A stretch of 64,000 nt of DNA from NCBI RefSeq assembly GCF_000829035.1, contig NZ_AP012541.1, forward strand, positions 620,001 to 684,000, read 5' to 3'. Below, piece by piece: positions 31,828 through 40,419 of the stretch. Position numbers and translations under genes: made by a program. The stretch comes from Lacticaseibacillus paracasei subsp. paracasei (GTDB taxonomy: Bacteria > Bacillota > Bacilli > Lactobacillales > Lactobacillaceae). How positions within the stretch are numbered: position 1 is the stretch's first letter; every line of letters begins with the position of its first letter. Below the pieces are notes generated by a model. That model searched no databases. It saw only the letters and a list, made by a program, of their open reading frames with translations, and had not been told where the DNA came from.

Positions 31828-32934
31828 ATGATGACAAACAAATTAATGAACTGGCCGCCGGAAAAAGTGGCGGCTTTTCAAAAGGCCTTATTGAATTGGT
31901 ATGATCAACATGCGCGTCAATTGCCGTGGCGCGAGGATCATGATCCTTATCATGTCATGGTTAGTGAGCTCATGCTGCAGCAAACGCAAGTGCAGACGGT
32001 GATTCCTTATTATGAACGGTTTATGAATCAATTCCCGACCGTGGGAGCCTTAGCGAAGGCGCCAGAAGCAGAGGTTCTGAAGGCGTGGGAGGGCTTGGGT
32101 TATTATTCCCGCGCACGCCGTCTGCAACAGGCAGCCAAGCAGATTGTTGCCGATTATGGCGGCGTTTGGCCGCAGACCTCAGAAACACTGCAGACATTGT
32201 CTGGCATCGGGCCTTACACAGCCGGAGCGATTGCGTCAATTAGTTTCGGGGAACCTGTACCTGCCATTGACGGTAACGCTTTTCGAGTTTTCGCTCGGTT
32301 GTTTAAAGTGGATGCGGATATTGCCCGGCCACAAACGCGTCAGCTCTTTTTTGACTTGATTCAGCCACTGATGCCAAAAGATCGACCTGGTGATTTTAAT
32401 CAGGCCGTCATGGATCTTGGCTCAAGTTACATGTCGGCGAATCACCCAGACCCTGCACATTCTCCTGTGCGAGATTTTGATGCCAGTTATCGAGATGGGG
32501 TGGTTTCGGCTTATCCGGTTAAAACGAAAAAGCCACGACCGGTGTTGCATCGTTACTTTGCGTTAGTCATTTGCTCGGAGAAAGGCTATTTACTTGAACA
32601 GCGGCCAAGTACTGGCTTGCTGGCTGATTTGTGGATGTTTCCGCTCGTTGACATGGCAGATCTTGAAAGTACCATGATGAGTGCGCAGTTAGATGAGGTC
32701 AGCACGTTGTTTGCGGCATCGTCAGGGATGCAGCTGACGTTTGCGGATCTTGGCGCGAAAACGGTTAAGCATACTTTTACGCATCAGCAATGGCAATTGA
32801 CGTTGATTGGGGTCGAGACTGCGGCGAGCGATCTCAGCTTTTTACCAGCACGGTGGGTGAAAGCGGATCATTTTAGTGAGCTGGCGTTGCCGACGGTGCA
32901 GAAGAAGTTGAATGCAGCGCTGGGGATGAATTAG
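31828..32934 (+). CDS. mutY: Adenine glycosylase MutY lacking the iron-sulfur cysteines
   Basis: Base-excision repair enzyme removing adenine opposite 8-oxoguanine. The catalytic core shows LPWREDHDPYHVMVSELMLQQTQV, the helix-hairpin-helix LSGIGPYTAGAIASISF and the catalytic Asp in PAIDGNAFRV. The C-terminal NUDIX-like domain (about residues 235-368) recognises 8-oxoG. Where MutY normally has four cysteines for a [4Fe-4S] cluster, this protein reads DLGSSYMSANHPDP then HSPVRDFDAS, without any cysteine. Cluster-free MutY proteins are known in lactobacilli. Start uncertain: ATG 31828, ATG 31831 and GTG 31822 are adjacent and no good ribosome binding site is seen. Confidence 0.92.
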   Translation: MMTNKLMNWPPEKVAAFQKALLNWYDQHARQLPWREDHDPYHVMVSELMLQQTQVQTVIPYYERFMNQFPTVGALAKAPEAEVLKAWEGLGYYSRARRLQQAAKQIVADYGGVWPQTSETLQTLSGIGPYTAGAIASISFGEPVPAIDGNAFRVFARLFKVDADIARPQTRQLFFDLIQPLMPKDRPGDFNQAVMDLGSSYMSANHPDPAHSPVRDFDASYRDGVVSAYPVKTKKPRPVLHRYFALVICSEKGYLLEQRPSTGLLADLWMFPLVDMADLESTMMSAQLDEVSTLFAASSGMQLTFADLGAKTVKHTFTHQQWQLTLIGVETAASDLSFLPARWVKADHFSELALPTVQKKLNAALGMN

Positions 32935-33033
32935 AAATTGGTATTGAGTGAGTGGCTTAGTGATTTTGAAACATGTTCATCAGCTCAGAAACTGGGCCGT
33001 CTCACCCGCTGGCTGAAACGTGCGAACAGGCGC

Positions 33034-33113
33034 AGCTCGGCTATGCCGAGCTAACCACTCCGCTTCACGCCCTGAGTCAATTGCTTACATTTCGCCGTTG
33101 AGCGGGTTATACT
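33034..33113 (+). promoter_or_regulatory. Hairpin and possible promoter before the esterase gene
   Basis: AGCTCGGC/GCCGAGCT form a short hairpin at about 33037-33054. TTACAT (33085-33090) and TATACT (33108-33113), 17 bases apart, may be the promoter of the alpha/beta-hydrolase gene. The -35 match is poor. Confidence 0.4.
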
Positions 33114-33144
33114 GAGTGCAAATTTGATTGGAGAGGTGAGCGTT

Positions 33145-33930
33145 TTGACAGTTAATGTAACAAGAGATATCGCTTACGGTGACGCAGCATTACAGAAGCT
33201 TGATTTTTATGAACCAGAGAAGTCAAATGGGGCGGCGATCCTCGACATTCACGGTGGCGGTTGGTTTCGCGGTGAGAAGAATAAAGAAGGCGAGATGGCT
33301 GAACGGTTTGCCGCACTTGGTTATACGGTGGCGGTTCCAAATTACCGGCTTGCACCTGAAGCCTTCTTCCCAGCAGCTCGTGATGACGTTTTAGCAGCCT
33401 TTTCATGGTTGCGGGAGCATACTAAAGGGTTGCAACTTGGCGTTTTTGGGTCCAGTGCAGGTGGTTCGCTGTCAGTTGACGTTGGGTTAGCCGAAGGGGT
33501 ACCGACAGTTTCTTGGTCGGGCATCTTCGACATTCGTCAGTGGTTCGCAGATCATCCAGCAGTCGTTGCCCAGCCGGATACGAAAACCGATTTTGTGAAA
33601 ACGGCAAGTGCGAAAATTGACCAAGGTGGTCGTAATGATCCATTTTACAAATGGTTCATTTTGAATTATGTTGATTCAGATGAAACAAAGTTCCCTGAAG
33701 TTGAACCGTTTGACCGTTTGACCGCTCAGGCTGGACCTTTGTATCTGGCTAATTCGCAGGAAGAGATTATTCCGATTAGCGGCATCTATCAATTGGCACA
33801 TGCCGCTGAAAAGCTTGGCTTACCTGTAACCTTGCAGTCGATTCCGGGCGGTCAGCATGCTGAAGGCTATCTTGATGAAGCGTGGCAGGGTACCGTTGCG
33901 TTCTTTGCGCAGTATTTGTTGAAAGGATAA
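33145..33930 (+). CDS. Alpha/beta-hydrolase (esterase-like)
   Basis: Serine hydrolase of 261 residues, probably an intracellular carboxylesterase. The oxyanion-hole motif is LDIHGGGWFRG (about residues 33-43), the nucleophile elbow is FGSSAGGS, and a C-terminal GGQHAEGY supplies the histidine. The TTG start at 33145 follows GAGGTGAG with good spacing; the upstream in-frame TTG at 33124 lies before the ribosome binding site. The next gene starts three bases after the stop, so they form an operon. The substrate is unknown. Confidence 0.85.
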   Translation: MTVNVTRDIAYGDAALQKLDFYEPEKSNGAAILDIHGGGWFRGEKNKEGEMAERFAALGYTVAVPNYRLAPEAFFPAARDDVLAAFSWLREHTKGLQLGVFGSSAGGSLSVDVGLAEGVPTVSWSGIFDIRQWFADHPAVVAQPDTKTDFVKTASAKIDQGGRNDPFYKWFILNYVDSDETKFPEVEPFDRLTAQAGPLYLANSQEEIIPISGIYQLAHAAEKLGLPVTLQSIPGGQHAEGYLDEAWQGTVAFFAQYLLKG

Positions 33931-33932
33931 TC

Positions 33933-34601
33933 GTGGAAACATTAGTCGTTGTGAGTCATCCTGAAATTGAAAAAAGCGACACTCAGCAGTTTCTAAAGGC
34001 GAGTGCCGCTTCTTTGTCACAAGTCGTGTGGCATCATTTAGATAGTCGGCTACCCTTTGATGTGACGGCGGAGCAGCAAGCAATCACGTCTGCTGATCGC
34101 CTTATTTTTCAGTTTCCGCTTTATTGGTATATGGCGCCGGCAAGCTTACATCAGTGGCTGACAGATGTTTGGCTGAAACAGTTTGTTTATGATGCGCGAG
34201 GTGGATTGCTACACGGCAAATCACTTGGTTTTGTCGTGACATTCAGTCAACCGGCGACCGCCTATCAGCTTGGCGGTAGCGTTGGTTTTAGCATCAGCCA
34301 ATTTTTGACACCATACGCGGCCTTGGCGGCTAAAACCGGCTTGACGTTATTGCCGCCTTTGACAATTGCCCAATTTGCCAATCAAACAGATCTTGAGCAT
34401 CAACAATTATTGGTGCGTTATCAGCAATATTTGACGCTTGACCATCCTGACCGACCAGATGAACAAGCACAGTGGTTTATTGATCGATTGAGTGGCAACG
34501 CTGATACACAATTGTTGGCGGATCAATTAGCAGCGCAGACGGATGACATTGATCGCTTACGTTTGACATTACACGAATTAAAGGCAGGCGAGTCGGAATG
34601 A
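33933..34601 (+). CDS. NAD(P)H dehydrogenase (quinone)-like flavoprotein
   Basis: Flavodoxin-fold oxidoreductase of 222 residues, related to KefF/MdaB and NQO1-type quinone reductases. Motifs: TLVVVSHPEIEKS at the start (where the family has a P-loop for FMN/FAD), ADRLIFQFPLYWYMAPASLHQWLTDV in the middle, and a GGSVGFS-like segment near the flavin. The GTG start at 33933 follows AAAGGA. It is translationally linked to the esterase upstream and overlaps the small gene downstream. Confidence 0.82.
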   Translation: METLVVVSHPEIEKSDTQQFLKASAASLSQVVWHHLDSRLPFDVTAEQQAITSADRLIFQFPLYWYMAPASLHQWLTDVWLKQFVYDARGGLLHGKSLGFVVTFSQPATAYQLGGSVGFSISQFLTPYAALAAKTGLTLLPPLTIAQFANQTDLEHQQLLVRYQQYLTLDHPDRPDEQAQWFIDRLSGNADTQLLADQLAAQTDDIDRLRLTLHELKAGESE

Positions 34602-34777
34602 CAACAGATGAACAATGGCTAGTGAACGCTGCTGCAGTGCAGGAAAAACAGGCAACATCTTATGAAAATGCCGCCTTTTTTAAGGCACTACAGGCATTCG
34701 TCACCCAGCAGGCAAAACGCCGTGAAAGTCTTGAAGGTGAAATCGATGGCCGCAGTTGGAATCACGAACAATGGTGA
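34598..34777 (+). CDS. Small hypothetical protein of 59 residues
   Basis: The ATG overlaps the stop of the flavoprotein gene (ATGA), an arrangement typical of translational coupling. The product begins MTTDEQWLVNAAAVQEKQAT and ends GRSWNHEQW; it is hydrophilic and mostly helical, with no membrane segment. No family is recognised. Its tight coupling suggests a partner or accessory of the flavoprotein, but the function is unknown. Confidence 0.6.
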   Translation: MTTDEQWLVNAAAVQEKQATSYENAAFFKALQAFVTQQAKRRESLEGEIDGRSWNHEQW

Positions 34778-34854
34778 AAGTTCAGTCTGACGACGGAGGG
34801 GAAATAACTCACCGTATGCTATGGTTAAGTTAGCAAAACAAAGGAGCCTAAAAA

Positions 34855-35379
34855 ATGCAAACAATGTTTGATCGTCTTCAACGTTGGTCATGGCTGCGCG
34901 GTTTGCTGATGATTTTAATCGGTGCCTGGATTTTAATCGCACCGCGCCAAGTCTATCGCAGTTTTCTCTGGATCGTAGCTGCAGTCTTGATTATTGCGGC
35001 AATTCCAAAGCTGATTGACGGCTTTTCAGCCCGCAAAGCATCAGGCACTTACGGTACATCTCTTTTTACAGGGGGCTTTTACCTGTTATTGGCGCTGATG
35101 GTGCCGGTCATCGTTCGGCCACTGATGAGTCTCGGGCCATTGCTGCTGGGCATTGTCTTGATGATTTATGGCGTCAATAAAATTTTAAGTGCTCGAAATC
35201 GACAACAATTTGTGAACGTCTCGGTTTGGCCGACCGTCATTTATGGTGTGGTGTTGCTCATCATGGGCTTCATTATGGCCTTGAATCCGTTCAGAACTGT
35301 CATGATGGTCTTCTCATTCTTTGGTGGCTTACTCGTTGTCATGGGCATTTTGCAACTCTTTACGCGACCACGTGCCTAA
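34855..35379 (+). CDS. DUF308 / HdeD-like membrane protein
   Basis: A 174-residue membrane protein with about six short hydrophobic segments arranged as repeated hairpins, as in the DUF308 (HdeD-related) family. Recognisable are RGLLMILIGAWILIAPRQVY at residues 16-35 and a related MLLIMGFIMALNPFRT segment near residue 135, suggesting internal duplication. AAAGGAGCC precedes the ATG. The role is unknown; HdeD relatives are linked to acid stress. A terminator follows. Confidence 0.8.
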   Translation: MQTMFDRLQRWSWLRGLLMILIGAWILIAPRQVYRSFLWIVAAVLIIAAIPKLIDGFSARKASGTYGTSLFTGGFYLLLALMVPVIVRPLMSLGPLLLGIVLMIYGVNKILSARNRQQFVNVSVWPTVIYGVVLLIMGFIMALNPFRTVMMVFSFFGGLLVVMGILQLFTRPRA

Positions 35380-35385
35380 TCACTA

Positions 35386-35426
35386 AAAAAGCATTCGACA
35401 TCTAAAAGGTGGGGAATGCTTTTTTT
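35386..35426 (+). terminator. Terminator after the DUF308 gene
   Basis: AAAGCATTC pairs with GAATGCTTT, followed by a T-run. Confidence 0.85.
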
Positions 35427-35517
35427 CTTTGCCTAGATCTTTTGCTGGCTGATAGGCAGAATAATTGTATTCCACCGAGTAGATGGCTACACTCTGTGCA
35501 AAAGGATCTGACAACGC

Positions 35518-35596
35518 TTAACATGCGTGCTTAGAAACTGGCCTATACGCGATTTAAGGCTGAAGTCGTCGCCTTTCTGGGCTGGAGAACACGTTG
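35518..35596 (+). repeat. Degenerate palindromic repeat
   Basis: AACGCTTAACATGCG...TTAGAAACTGG and its rough complement ...TTTCTGGGCTGGAGAACACGTTG end just before the AAGGAGG of the next gene. It resembles the intergenic repeat family but is diverged. Confidence 0.45.
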
Positions 35597-35608
35597 AAGG
35601 AGGAAAAA

Positions 35609-36244
35609 ATGATGCACAAGTTTGATTGGCGGGAAGTTGAACGTGACGAGTATTCGCGGTCTGAGGAACCTAGTTTTGTGAAGTTGACAACGCGCAGCTA
35701 TATCACAGCGATGGGGGTGGCACCAGATCGGGTGACGGATCAAGCCTTCACGTCATTGGCAGCAGCGGTCACCCAAATTGCTGAGCGGATCAGCGAAGGA
35801 CCAGATGCTGGCATTGATATTCCGAACTTTAAAGCTTACCATCCCTATCCATTGCAGGCGGTTTGGTCAGGGGGCGATAAAATCAGTAAGCGCCACATTT
35901 TTCGACTGTGGTTGAAGCAACCGTTGTTTATTCATGAAGACCAGTTTGAGGCTGCACTGACACAGCTGCATTTTGAACCAGCCATTGCCCAGCAGCTTCA
36001 CTTAGAACAGTTGGCAGAAGGGTTTGAAATTCAAAGCTTTAATTCAACACCACTGACGGATGAAGCACCTGCGATTGCGCGTATTCAAACAGTGATCAAT
36101 CGCGACCATCTCGTTCCGAAATTTGATGATCGGCATCGCGAGGTTTATTTGGAAGGCTATCAAGGAGAAGTACCGGTACTTTACCGGGTGCCGCTTGACG
36201 AAAACTTCGGTGAAGTTGGCGATGAGCAGGTTGCATATAATTAA
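35609..36244 (+). CDS. GyrI-like small-molecule-binding protein
   Basis: A soluble protein of 211 residues resembling the GyrI-like ligand-binding family (related to the effector domain of BmrR/Rob). The family pattern is visible: HKFDWREVERDEY at the start, VKLTTRSYITAMGVAP, a central YPLQAVW, KQPLFIHEDQFEAAL, and RHREVYLEGY near the end. There is no DNA-binding domain. AAGGAGG precedes ATG 35609 and ATG 35612; either could be used. The ligand is unknown. Confidence 0.72.
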   Translation: MMHKFDWREVERDEYSRSEEPSFVKLTTRSYITAMGVAPDRVTDQAFTSLAAAVTQIAERISEGPDAGIDIPNFKAYHPYPLQAVWSGGDKISKRHIFRLWLKQPLFIHEDQFEAALTQLHFEPAIAQQLHLEQLAEGFEIQSFNSTPLTDEAPAIARIQTVINRDHLVPKFDDRHREVYLEGYQGEVPVLYRVPLDENFGEVGDEQVAYN

Positions 36245-36263
36245 TCTGAATCGATGGCGCCAT

Positions 36264-36308
36264 GAAAAAGCGATCAGCTCTTTTTAAAATGAGCTGATCG
36301 CTTTTGTT
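36264..36308. terminator. Bidirectional terminator
   Basis: AAAAGCGATCAGCTC and GAGCTGATCGCTTTT form a perfect 15-bp stem between convergent genes, with T-runs both ways. Confidence 0.92.
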
Positions 36309-36315
36309 GTCTTAA

Positions 36316-37137
36316 TTAGAATTGTGGGTAGACAATCTTATTGGCCCAGTGATTGATCGGGCCGTACTGATGACCGACTGCAATTGGATGACCAATGGCT
36401 TGATTGGTGAAACGCTTAGCAATGCGAATGGCTTCCTCAACTGAGTTGCCTTTGCCAATTTCTGCGGTGATGACGGCGGAAAGCGTGTCACCTGTACCGT
36501 TAACCCGGTCGGTTGCATGATAAGGTTCGCTTAACCAGAATGACTTGCCGCTTTCCAGCAAAACAAAATCACGCACAGTTGGTTGCGTAGGATCATCATG
36601 GGCACCTTTTAAAACAATGTTCTTGGCACCGGAGTCTTGTAGTTGATGTGCGGCCGCTTCAGTCTGAGCGTCGGTGTCGAGTTTCATACCGGTCAGATGC
36701 TCGGCCTCGTAATGATTGGGGGTGACCACCGTTGCTAGGGGGATCAGTTCATTTTTGACAGCATCATAAGCGTCTTGTTCTAGCAACATCGCGCCGTGTT
36801 TAGTGATAATAACGGGATCGACAACTAAGGCACCGAAATCATATTGCTGCCAGTTTTTGATAATATTTTGCACCAGTGCGCGATCGGCAAGCATGCCCGT
36901 TTTAGCAGCGCGAATATGCAAATCAGCAGCGAGTGACTTGAACTGGGCATCAATGAACGGTAATGGCATGACCATACTATCCTGAATCCCGTAAGAATTG
37001 CCTGCAACAGCCGCGGTTAAAATAGTAGCACCATAAACGCCGCGCATGAAGAAACTATGCAAATCGGCTTGGACACCGGCACTGCCGTCACTGTCCGTAC
37101 CGCCGATTGTCATCACTTGTGGAAACTCATTAGCCAC
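36316..37137 (-). CDS. Pyridoxine / hydroxymethylpyrimidine kinase
   Basis: Ribokinase-family kinase of 273 residues of the ThiD/PdxK group. Motifs: GGTDSDGSAGVQADLHSF at the N-terminus, KTGMLADRALV, VVDPVIITKHG and the catalytic VNGTGDTLSAVI. It could phosphorylate pyridoxine/pyridoxal (vitamin B6 salvage) or hydroxymethylpyrimidine (thiamine). No thiamine or B6 genes nearby decide between them, so no symbol is given. GGGAGG lies before the ATG. A palindromic repeat separates it from the next minus-strand operon. Confidence 0.88.
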   Translation of the reverse strand: MANEFPQVMTIGGTDSDGSAGVQADLHSFFMRGVYGATILTAAVAGNSYGIQDSMVMPLPFIDAQFKSLAADLHIRAAKTGMLADRALVQNIIKNWQQYDFGALVVDPVIITKHGAMLLEQDAYDAVKNELIPLATVVTPNHYEAEHLTGMKLDTDAQTEAAAHQLQDSGAKNIVLKGAHDDPTQPTVRDFVLLESGKSFWLSEPYHATDRVNGTGDTLSAVITAEIGKGNSVEEAIRIAKRFTNQAIGHPIAVGHQYGPINHWANKIVYPQF

Positions 37138-37151
37138 GTGATTCCCTCCTC

Positions 37152-37272
37152 GTAAACGTGTTCACTGGTGCAGAAGCCGGCACATCAGGATCTGAAGCAC
37201 ACTGGCCAAAGCTCAGTCAATGCGCTTGAGGTCGCTTATGCTCCGGATTCTAACCGCATCAGTTTACGCTCT
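37152..37272 (-). repeat. Long palindromic intergenic repeat
   Basis: Arms GTAAACGTGTTCACTGG...GCAGAAGCCGG and CCGGATTCTAACCGCATCAG...TTTACGCTC enclose a core with GCGCTTGAGGTCGCTTATG. It is another copy of the family, lying just upstream of the kinase gene on the minus strand. Confidence 0.7.
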
Positions 37273-37310
37273 TCCTGATAAAAGACTGTCATGACTCGCC
37301 AATACTGTTA

Positions 37311-38372
37311 CTAATTAAACGCCCGTTTTTGCGGCAAGACAGCTTTAAGCCATTCGCCGATAAATGGATACTGATGGTTAAGTTCGATGATCTGCGTTTC
37401 TGGATCAGGATACTTCAGATAAACCATATTATTAGCCGGATTGATCATCACTGTAAAGATCTTTTGATTTGGTAGTGGCAACTCGTAAACGCCAGCTTTG
37501 GCACCTTGTCGCATGAGGATAGCGTTGTTGGATGCAATGACGAATAATTCATCCAATGCTGGTGAATTACTGCCTGCCGAAACACGAATAATGAGCTTGA
37601 GACGGTGATTGACCAATTCTTGCGGCACAGTGGTTGATGCCCACTCAAAGCGGTCATTTTTGACTTCTTCAGAGCCAAGATCTTGCCAGTCGTGGCCATC
37701 TTCGTCTAGGACTTGATACCCAAGTACTTTTGCATCCTGATCTAATGACGTACCAATGCTAAAGTCGCCGGCTTTGATGACTGCCTTTTTTGCAACGAGT
37801 GGTTTGAGGTTATCAAACCGTGTCTTGAAACTTAGTCCGTTAACGGGTTGCAAGACAGTTTCATCAACAGTGGTGAAGCGATAGCCGCCTTGATTGAGCG
37901 CCTTGGCTAAGGCAGACAGTGCCTTAACGGTTTCGGCATCGTAGGTCATGGCATTGCTGTCAGCAGCGGTGATCTGCAAAAGTGTCGGTAGGTTGACCGC
38001 TTTTAATTTGGCATCGTCACTCAAGGGATCCACAATCGTTAACAATGTGTTGTTGTCGTCCTGCGTCGTCTGAATCACCGCAATTTCGCTGTGGTGAGCA
38101 TCTGCCGTTGTATCCTGCAGCCACAATGTCTGCAAAAATGGGGTAGGGATTGACGTCAAGTTTTGCAATGCCTGATATAATTTATTGCCCAAGAGATTCG
38201 TGTAGCTTGCCAATAAGGCGGTCAATGCCTCATCATTTGATTCCCACAATGGCGAGTTTGCTAAACGATCGGCTTCTTGCTGATATGCTGTGCCAATTTG
38301 TTGGCGTGCCTGAGCAACAGTGAGTGGTTTTGTAATCAGGGCAGCCAAATGTGCATCATTAAGATTAAGCAT
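37311..38372 (-). CDS. Hypothetical protein, second gene of a two-gene unit
   Basis: A 353-residue soluble protein with no membrane segment and no family that I recognise. The N-terminal third is helical (LNDAHLAALITKPLTVAQARQ); the C-terminal half is beta-rich, with ELPLPNQKIFTVMINPANN and a closing FIGEWLKAVLPQKRAFN. Cysteine-free. ATG 38372 follows AAGGAGG and overlaps the end of the upstream gene by eight bases, so both are translated together and probably act together. The function is unknown. Confidence 0.65.
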   Translation of the reverse strand: MLNLNDAHLAALITKPLTVAQARQQIGTAYQQEADRLANSPLWESNDEALTALLASYTNLLGNKLYQALQNLTSIPTPFLQTLWLQDTTADAHHSEIAVIQTTQDDNNTLLTIVDPLSDDAKLKAVNLPTLLQITAADSNAMTYDAETVKALSALAKALNQGGYRFTTVDETVLQPVNGLSFKTRFDNLKPLVAKKAVIKAGDFSIGTSLDQDAKVLGYQVLDEDGHDWQDLGSEEVKNDRFEWASTTVPQELVNHRLKLIIRVSAGSNSPALDELFVIASNNAILMRQGAKAGVYELPLPNQKIFTVMINPANNMVYLKYPDPETQIIELNHQYPFIGEWLKAVLPQKRAFN

Positions 38373-39195
38373 GCGTGCGCCCTCCTTCAAGCTTTAATGA
38401 CTGCATGAAATCATCCTTCAAGTTAGCTAAGATATTTTCAAATTCAGCGACTGAGCTGTAAGTCCCCATCACTGCTTGGAATTCATAGCGCGTGATGGCT
38501 GCGGAAACTTCGAGTTCGCGTTTGCGCTTGTCGAAAATATCATCGGCGGTAAGCTTTTCCTTGTCGAACTGTGCTTTCAGTCGCGAGGCATCTCCTGAAG
38601 GTTGTGAAGGCGATGCTTGGTCATCATCACTCGGATCAATAAAGTTTTTCAACAAGCCGCGGAAACCGCTGTTGCCTTGGGTTGCTTGGCCGCGCTCTGG
38701 GGCGTTTTCGGCTTCCAAGTTGTCGATTTGGGTGTGCAATGAATCGACGTCACGGTAAACCTCTTTGCGCATCGCATCCAACTGGCGGTCTAGATAATGG
38801 TCGGGATCGTCAGAAAAAGCTTCGAGTTGTGGTAGGATTCGGCGCTGTTCGTCAGCTGACTGCGTGATTGCTCGCAAGATGACGTTAATATGGCCAAACT
38901 CGCGTCGGTGGTACCAATTACCAAAGTAGACGGTTCCTTGATCATTAACTTCAAAAAAGGGGATGTGCTGGCGCAGAAAATCAATAAGACCGATCTGCAG
39001 AAAATCATGCAGTTCCGCCTGTGCGTTTTTGTCATAAGCCAAAATATAACCAGGCGTTTCTTCGATGTCTAGCCGCAGATTTTCAGCGGTTGCATCCAGT
39101 CCCTGATAAAGGCGATAACGTGACTTTTTATGCCAAGCATCGGTAAAATCGTTGAAGAATTTCTTTTGATAAGTAAGGCTAGCTTCAATTGACAT
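38365..39195 (-). CDS. Hypothetical protein with coiled-coil, first gene of a two-gene unit
   Basis: A 276-residue soluble protein. Residues 1-130 look globular (FFNDFTDAWHKKSRYRLYQG, VYFGNWYHRREFGHINVILR); residues 140-165 form a short coiled coil (VDSLHTQIDNLEAENAPERG); a Ser/Asp/Pro-rich linker (about 180-205) leads to a charged helical end. No known family recognised. It is coupled by overlap to the following gene. The role is unknown. Confidence 0.65.
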   Translation of the reverse strand: MSIEASLTYQKKFFNDFTDAWHKKSRYRLYQGLDATAENLRLDIEETPGYILAYDKNAQAELHDFLQIGLIDFLRQHIPFFEVNDQGTVYFGNWYHRREFGHINVILRAITQSADEQRRILPQLEAFSDDPDHYLDRQLDAMRKEVYRDVDSLHTQIDNLEAENAPERGQATQGNSGFRGLLKNFIDPSDDDQASPSQPSGDASRLKAQFDKEKLTADDIFDKRKRELEVSAAITRYEFQAVMGTYSSVAEFENILANLKDDFMQSLKLEGGRTHA

Positions 39196-39425
39196 TTAAT
39201 ATCCTCTCACATTCTATACTAATGATTTAAGTGTACCGCATAACTGGCAATATAAGGAAGTTTTCTTGTCTTTTTCAAGCCCAGAAGGCAGATTCAGCCG
39301 TAAATGCTGGATACATGCTAGAATATGGACGAGAGGTCGTTGCTTCCTATAAAACGCGCTCGTCAATCCAGCAAGTTGCATGTAGGCGGATTGACCTGCG
39401 CTCAATATGAAATGAGGTAGGCAAA

Positions 39426-40076
39426 ATGAAAATTGCTGTTTTGGGTGCTACTGGTCGCGCGGGCAGTGCCATTGTCGCTGAAGCTCGGCGACGCGGACAT
39501 GAGGTGCTGGCAGTTGTGCGTGATCCGCAGAAGGCCGCTGATCGGCTTGGTGCAACGGTTGCCACGTTGGTGAAGGAACCGTTGGTATTGACTGAAGCCG
39601 ACTTGGAAAGCGTTGATGCAGTGGTAGATGCTTTGAGTGTGCCGTGGGGTTCGGGCCGTGGTTATTTACATCTGGACTTTGCCACGCACTTAGTTAGTCT
39701 CTTGCGCAACAGCGATACACTGGCTGTCTTTATTTTGGGAAGTGCTAGCTTGGCGATGCCGGGTGCGGATCACCCCATGATTCTTGACTTTCCAGAAAGT
39801 GCCGCAAGTCAACCATGGTATGATGGCGCCCTTTACCAATATTACGAATATCAGTTTTTACAAATGAACGCGAATGTGAACTGGATTGGCATTTCACCAA
39901 GCGAAGCCTTTCCAAGTGGACCAGCAACGAGTTATGTTGCCGGCAAGGATACATTGCTGGTGGGCGAAGATGGACAAAGCCACATTACGACCGGCAACAT
40001 GGCCTTGGCAATTCTGGATCAGTTGGAACATCCAACAGCAATTCGAGATCGAATCGTTGTCCGCGATGCGGATTAG
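39426..40076 (+). CDS. NAD(P)-binding Rossmann protein, NmrA/SDR-like
   Basis: A 216-residue atypical short-chain dehydrogenase-like protein. The N-terminal glycine-rich loop MKIAVLGATGRAGSAIVAEA binds NAD(P), with RGHEVLAVVRDPQKA after strand 2. The rest matches NAD(P)H-binding proteins that often lack the catalytic Tyr-Lys pair; a YQYYEYQFL stretch is present. GAGGTAGGC precedes the ATG. It is a single gene with a terminator. Possibly a sensor or reductase; the substrate is unknown. Confidence 0.8.
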   Translation: MKIAVLGATGRAGSAIVAEARRRGHEVLAVVRDPQKAADRLGATVATLVKEPLVLTEADLESVDAVVDALSVPWGSGRGYLHLDFATHLVSLLRNSDTLAVFILGSASLAMPGADHPMILDFPESAASQPWYDGALYQYYEYQFLQMNANVNWIGISPSEAFPSGPATSYVAGKDTLLVGEDGQSHITTGNMALAILDQLEHPTAIRDRIVVRDAD

Positions 40077-40093
40077 ATGCTTGTGCAGCGATT

Positions 40094-40155
40094 AAAAAAG
40101 GCAACTTTGCAACTTCCCGAGGCGATGTTAGGAAGGTCAAAGTTGCCTTTTGCCA
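40094..40155 (+). terminator. Terminator after the Rossmann gene
   Basis: AAAAGGCAACTTTG pairs with CAAAGTTGCCTTTT around a 28-base loop; T-rich on both strands. Confidence 0.75.
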
Positions 40156-40184
40156 TTTTTGCTTGGTGGACTATTAAAGACGGT

Positions 40185-40328
40185 AAGCGAGCCTGCTTTC
40201 GCTGAAACGGGTAAATTAGCCCAGAAATCTGCACATAAGGACATTGAACCTAAACAACCAAAACTCCGCCAATTTTGCAGGTCCTCGCAAACGCGTTCGC
40301 AGTCGCAGAAACCTGCTTTCGCGCTACA
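40185..40328 (+). repeat. Diverged palindromic repeat
   Basis: Segments GAAACGGGTAAATTAGCCCAGAAATCTGCACATAAGG (read in pieces) and AACGCGTTCGCAGTCGCAGAAACCTG match the arms of the intergenic repeat family, but the core (TGAACCTAAACAACC) lacks its complement, so this copy appears rearranged. Confidence 0.55.
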
Positions 40329-40366
40329 CAAAAAAAACCCGCGTATTGGGGGTACGCGGGGTTTCC
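40329..40366. terminator. GC-rich hairpin before a very small ORF
   Basis: AAACCCGCGTA pairs with TACGCGGGGTTT (one mismatch), flanked by a long A-run on the left and T on the right. Confidence 0.65.
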
Positions 40367-40419
40367 TGTCAACACCATTGGGGGTGGTGCCGACTTCTTT
40401 TTACTTTGGAGGAGTAAAA

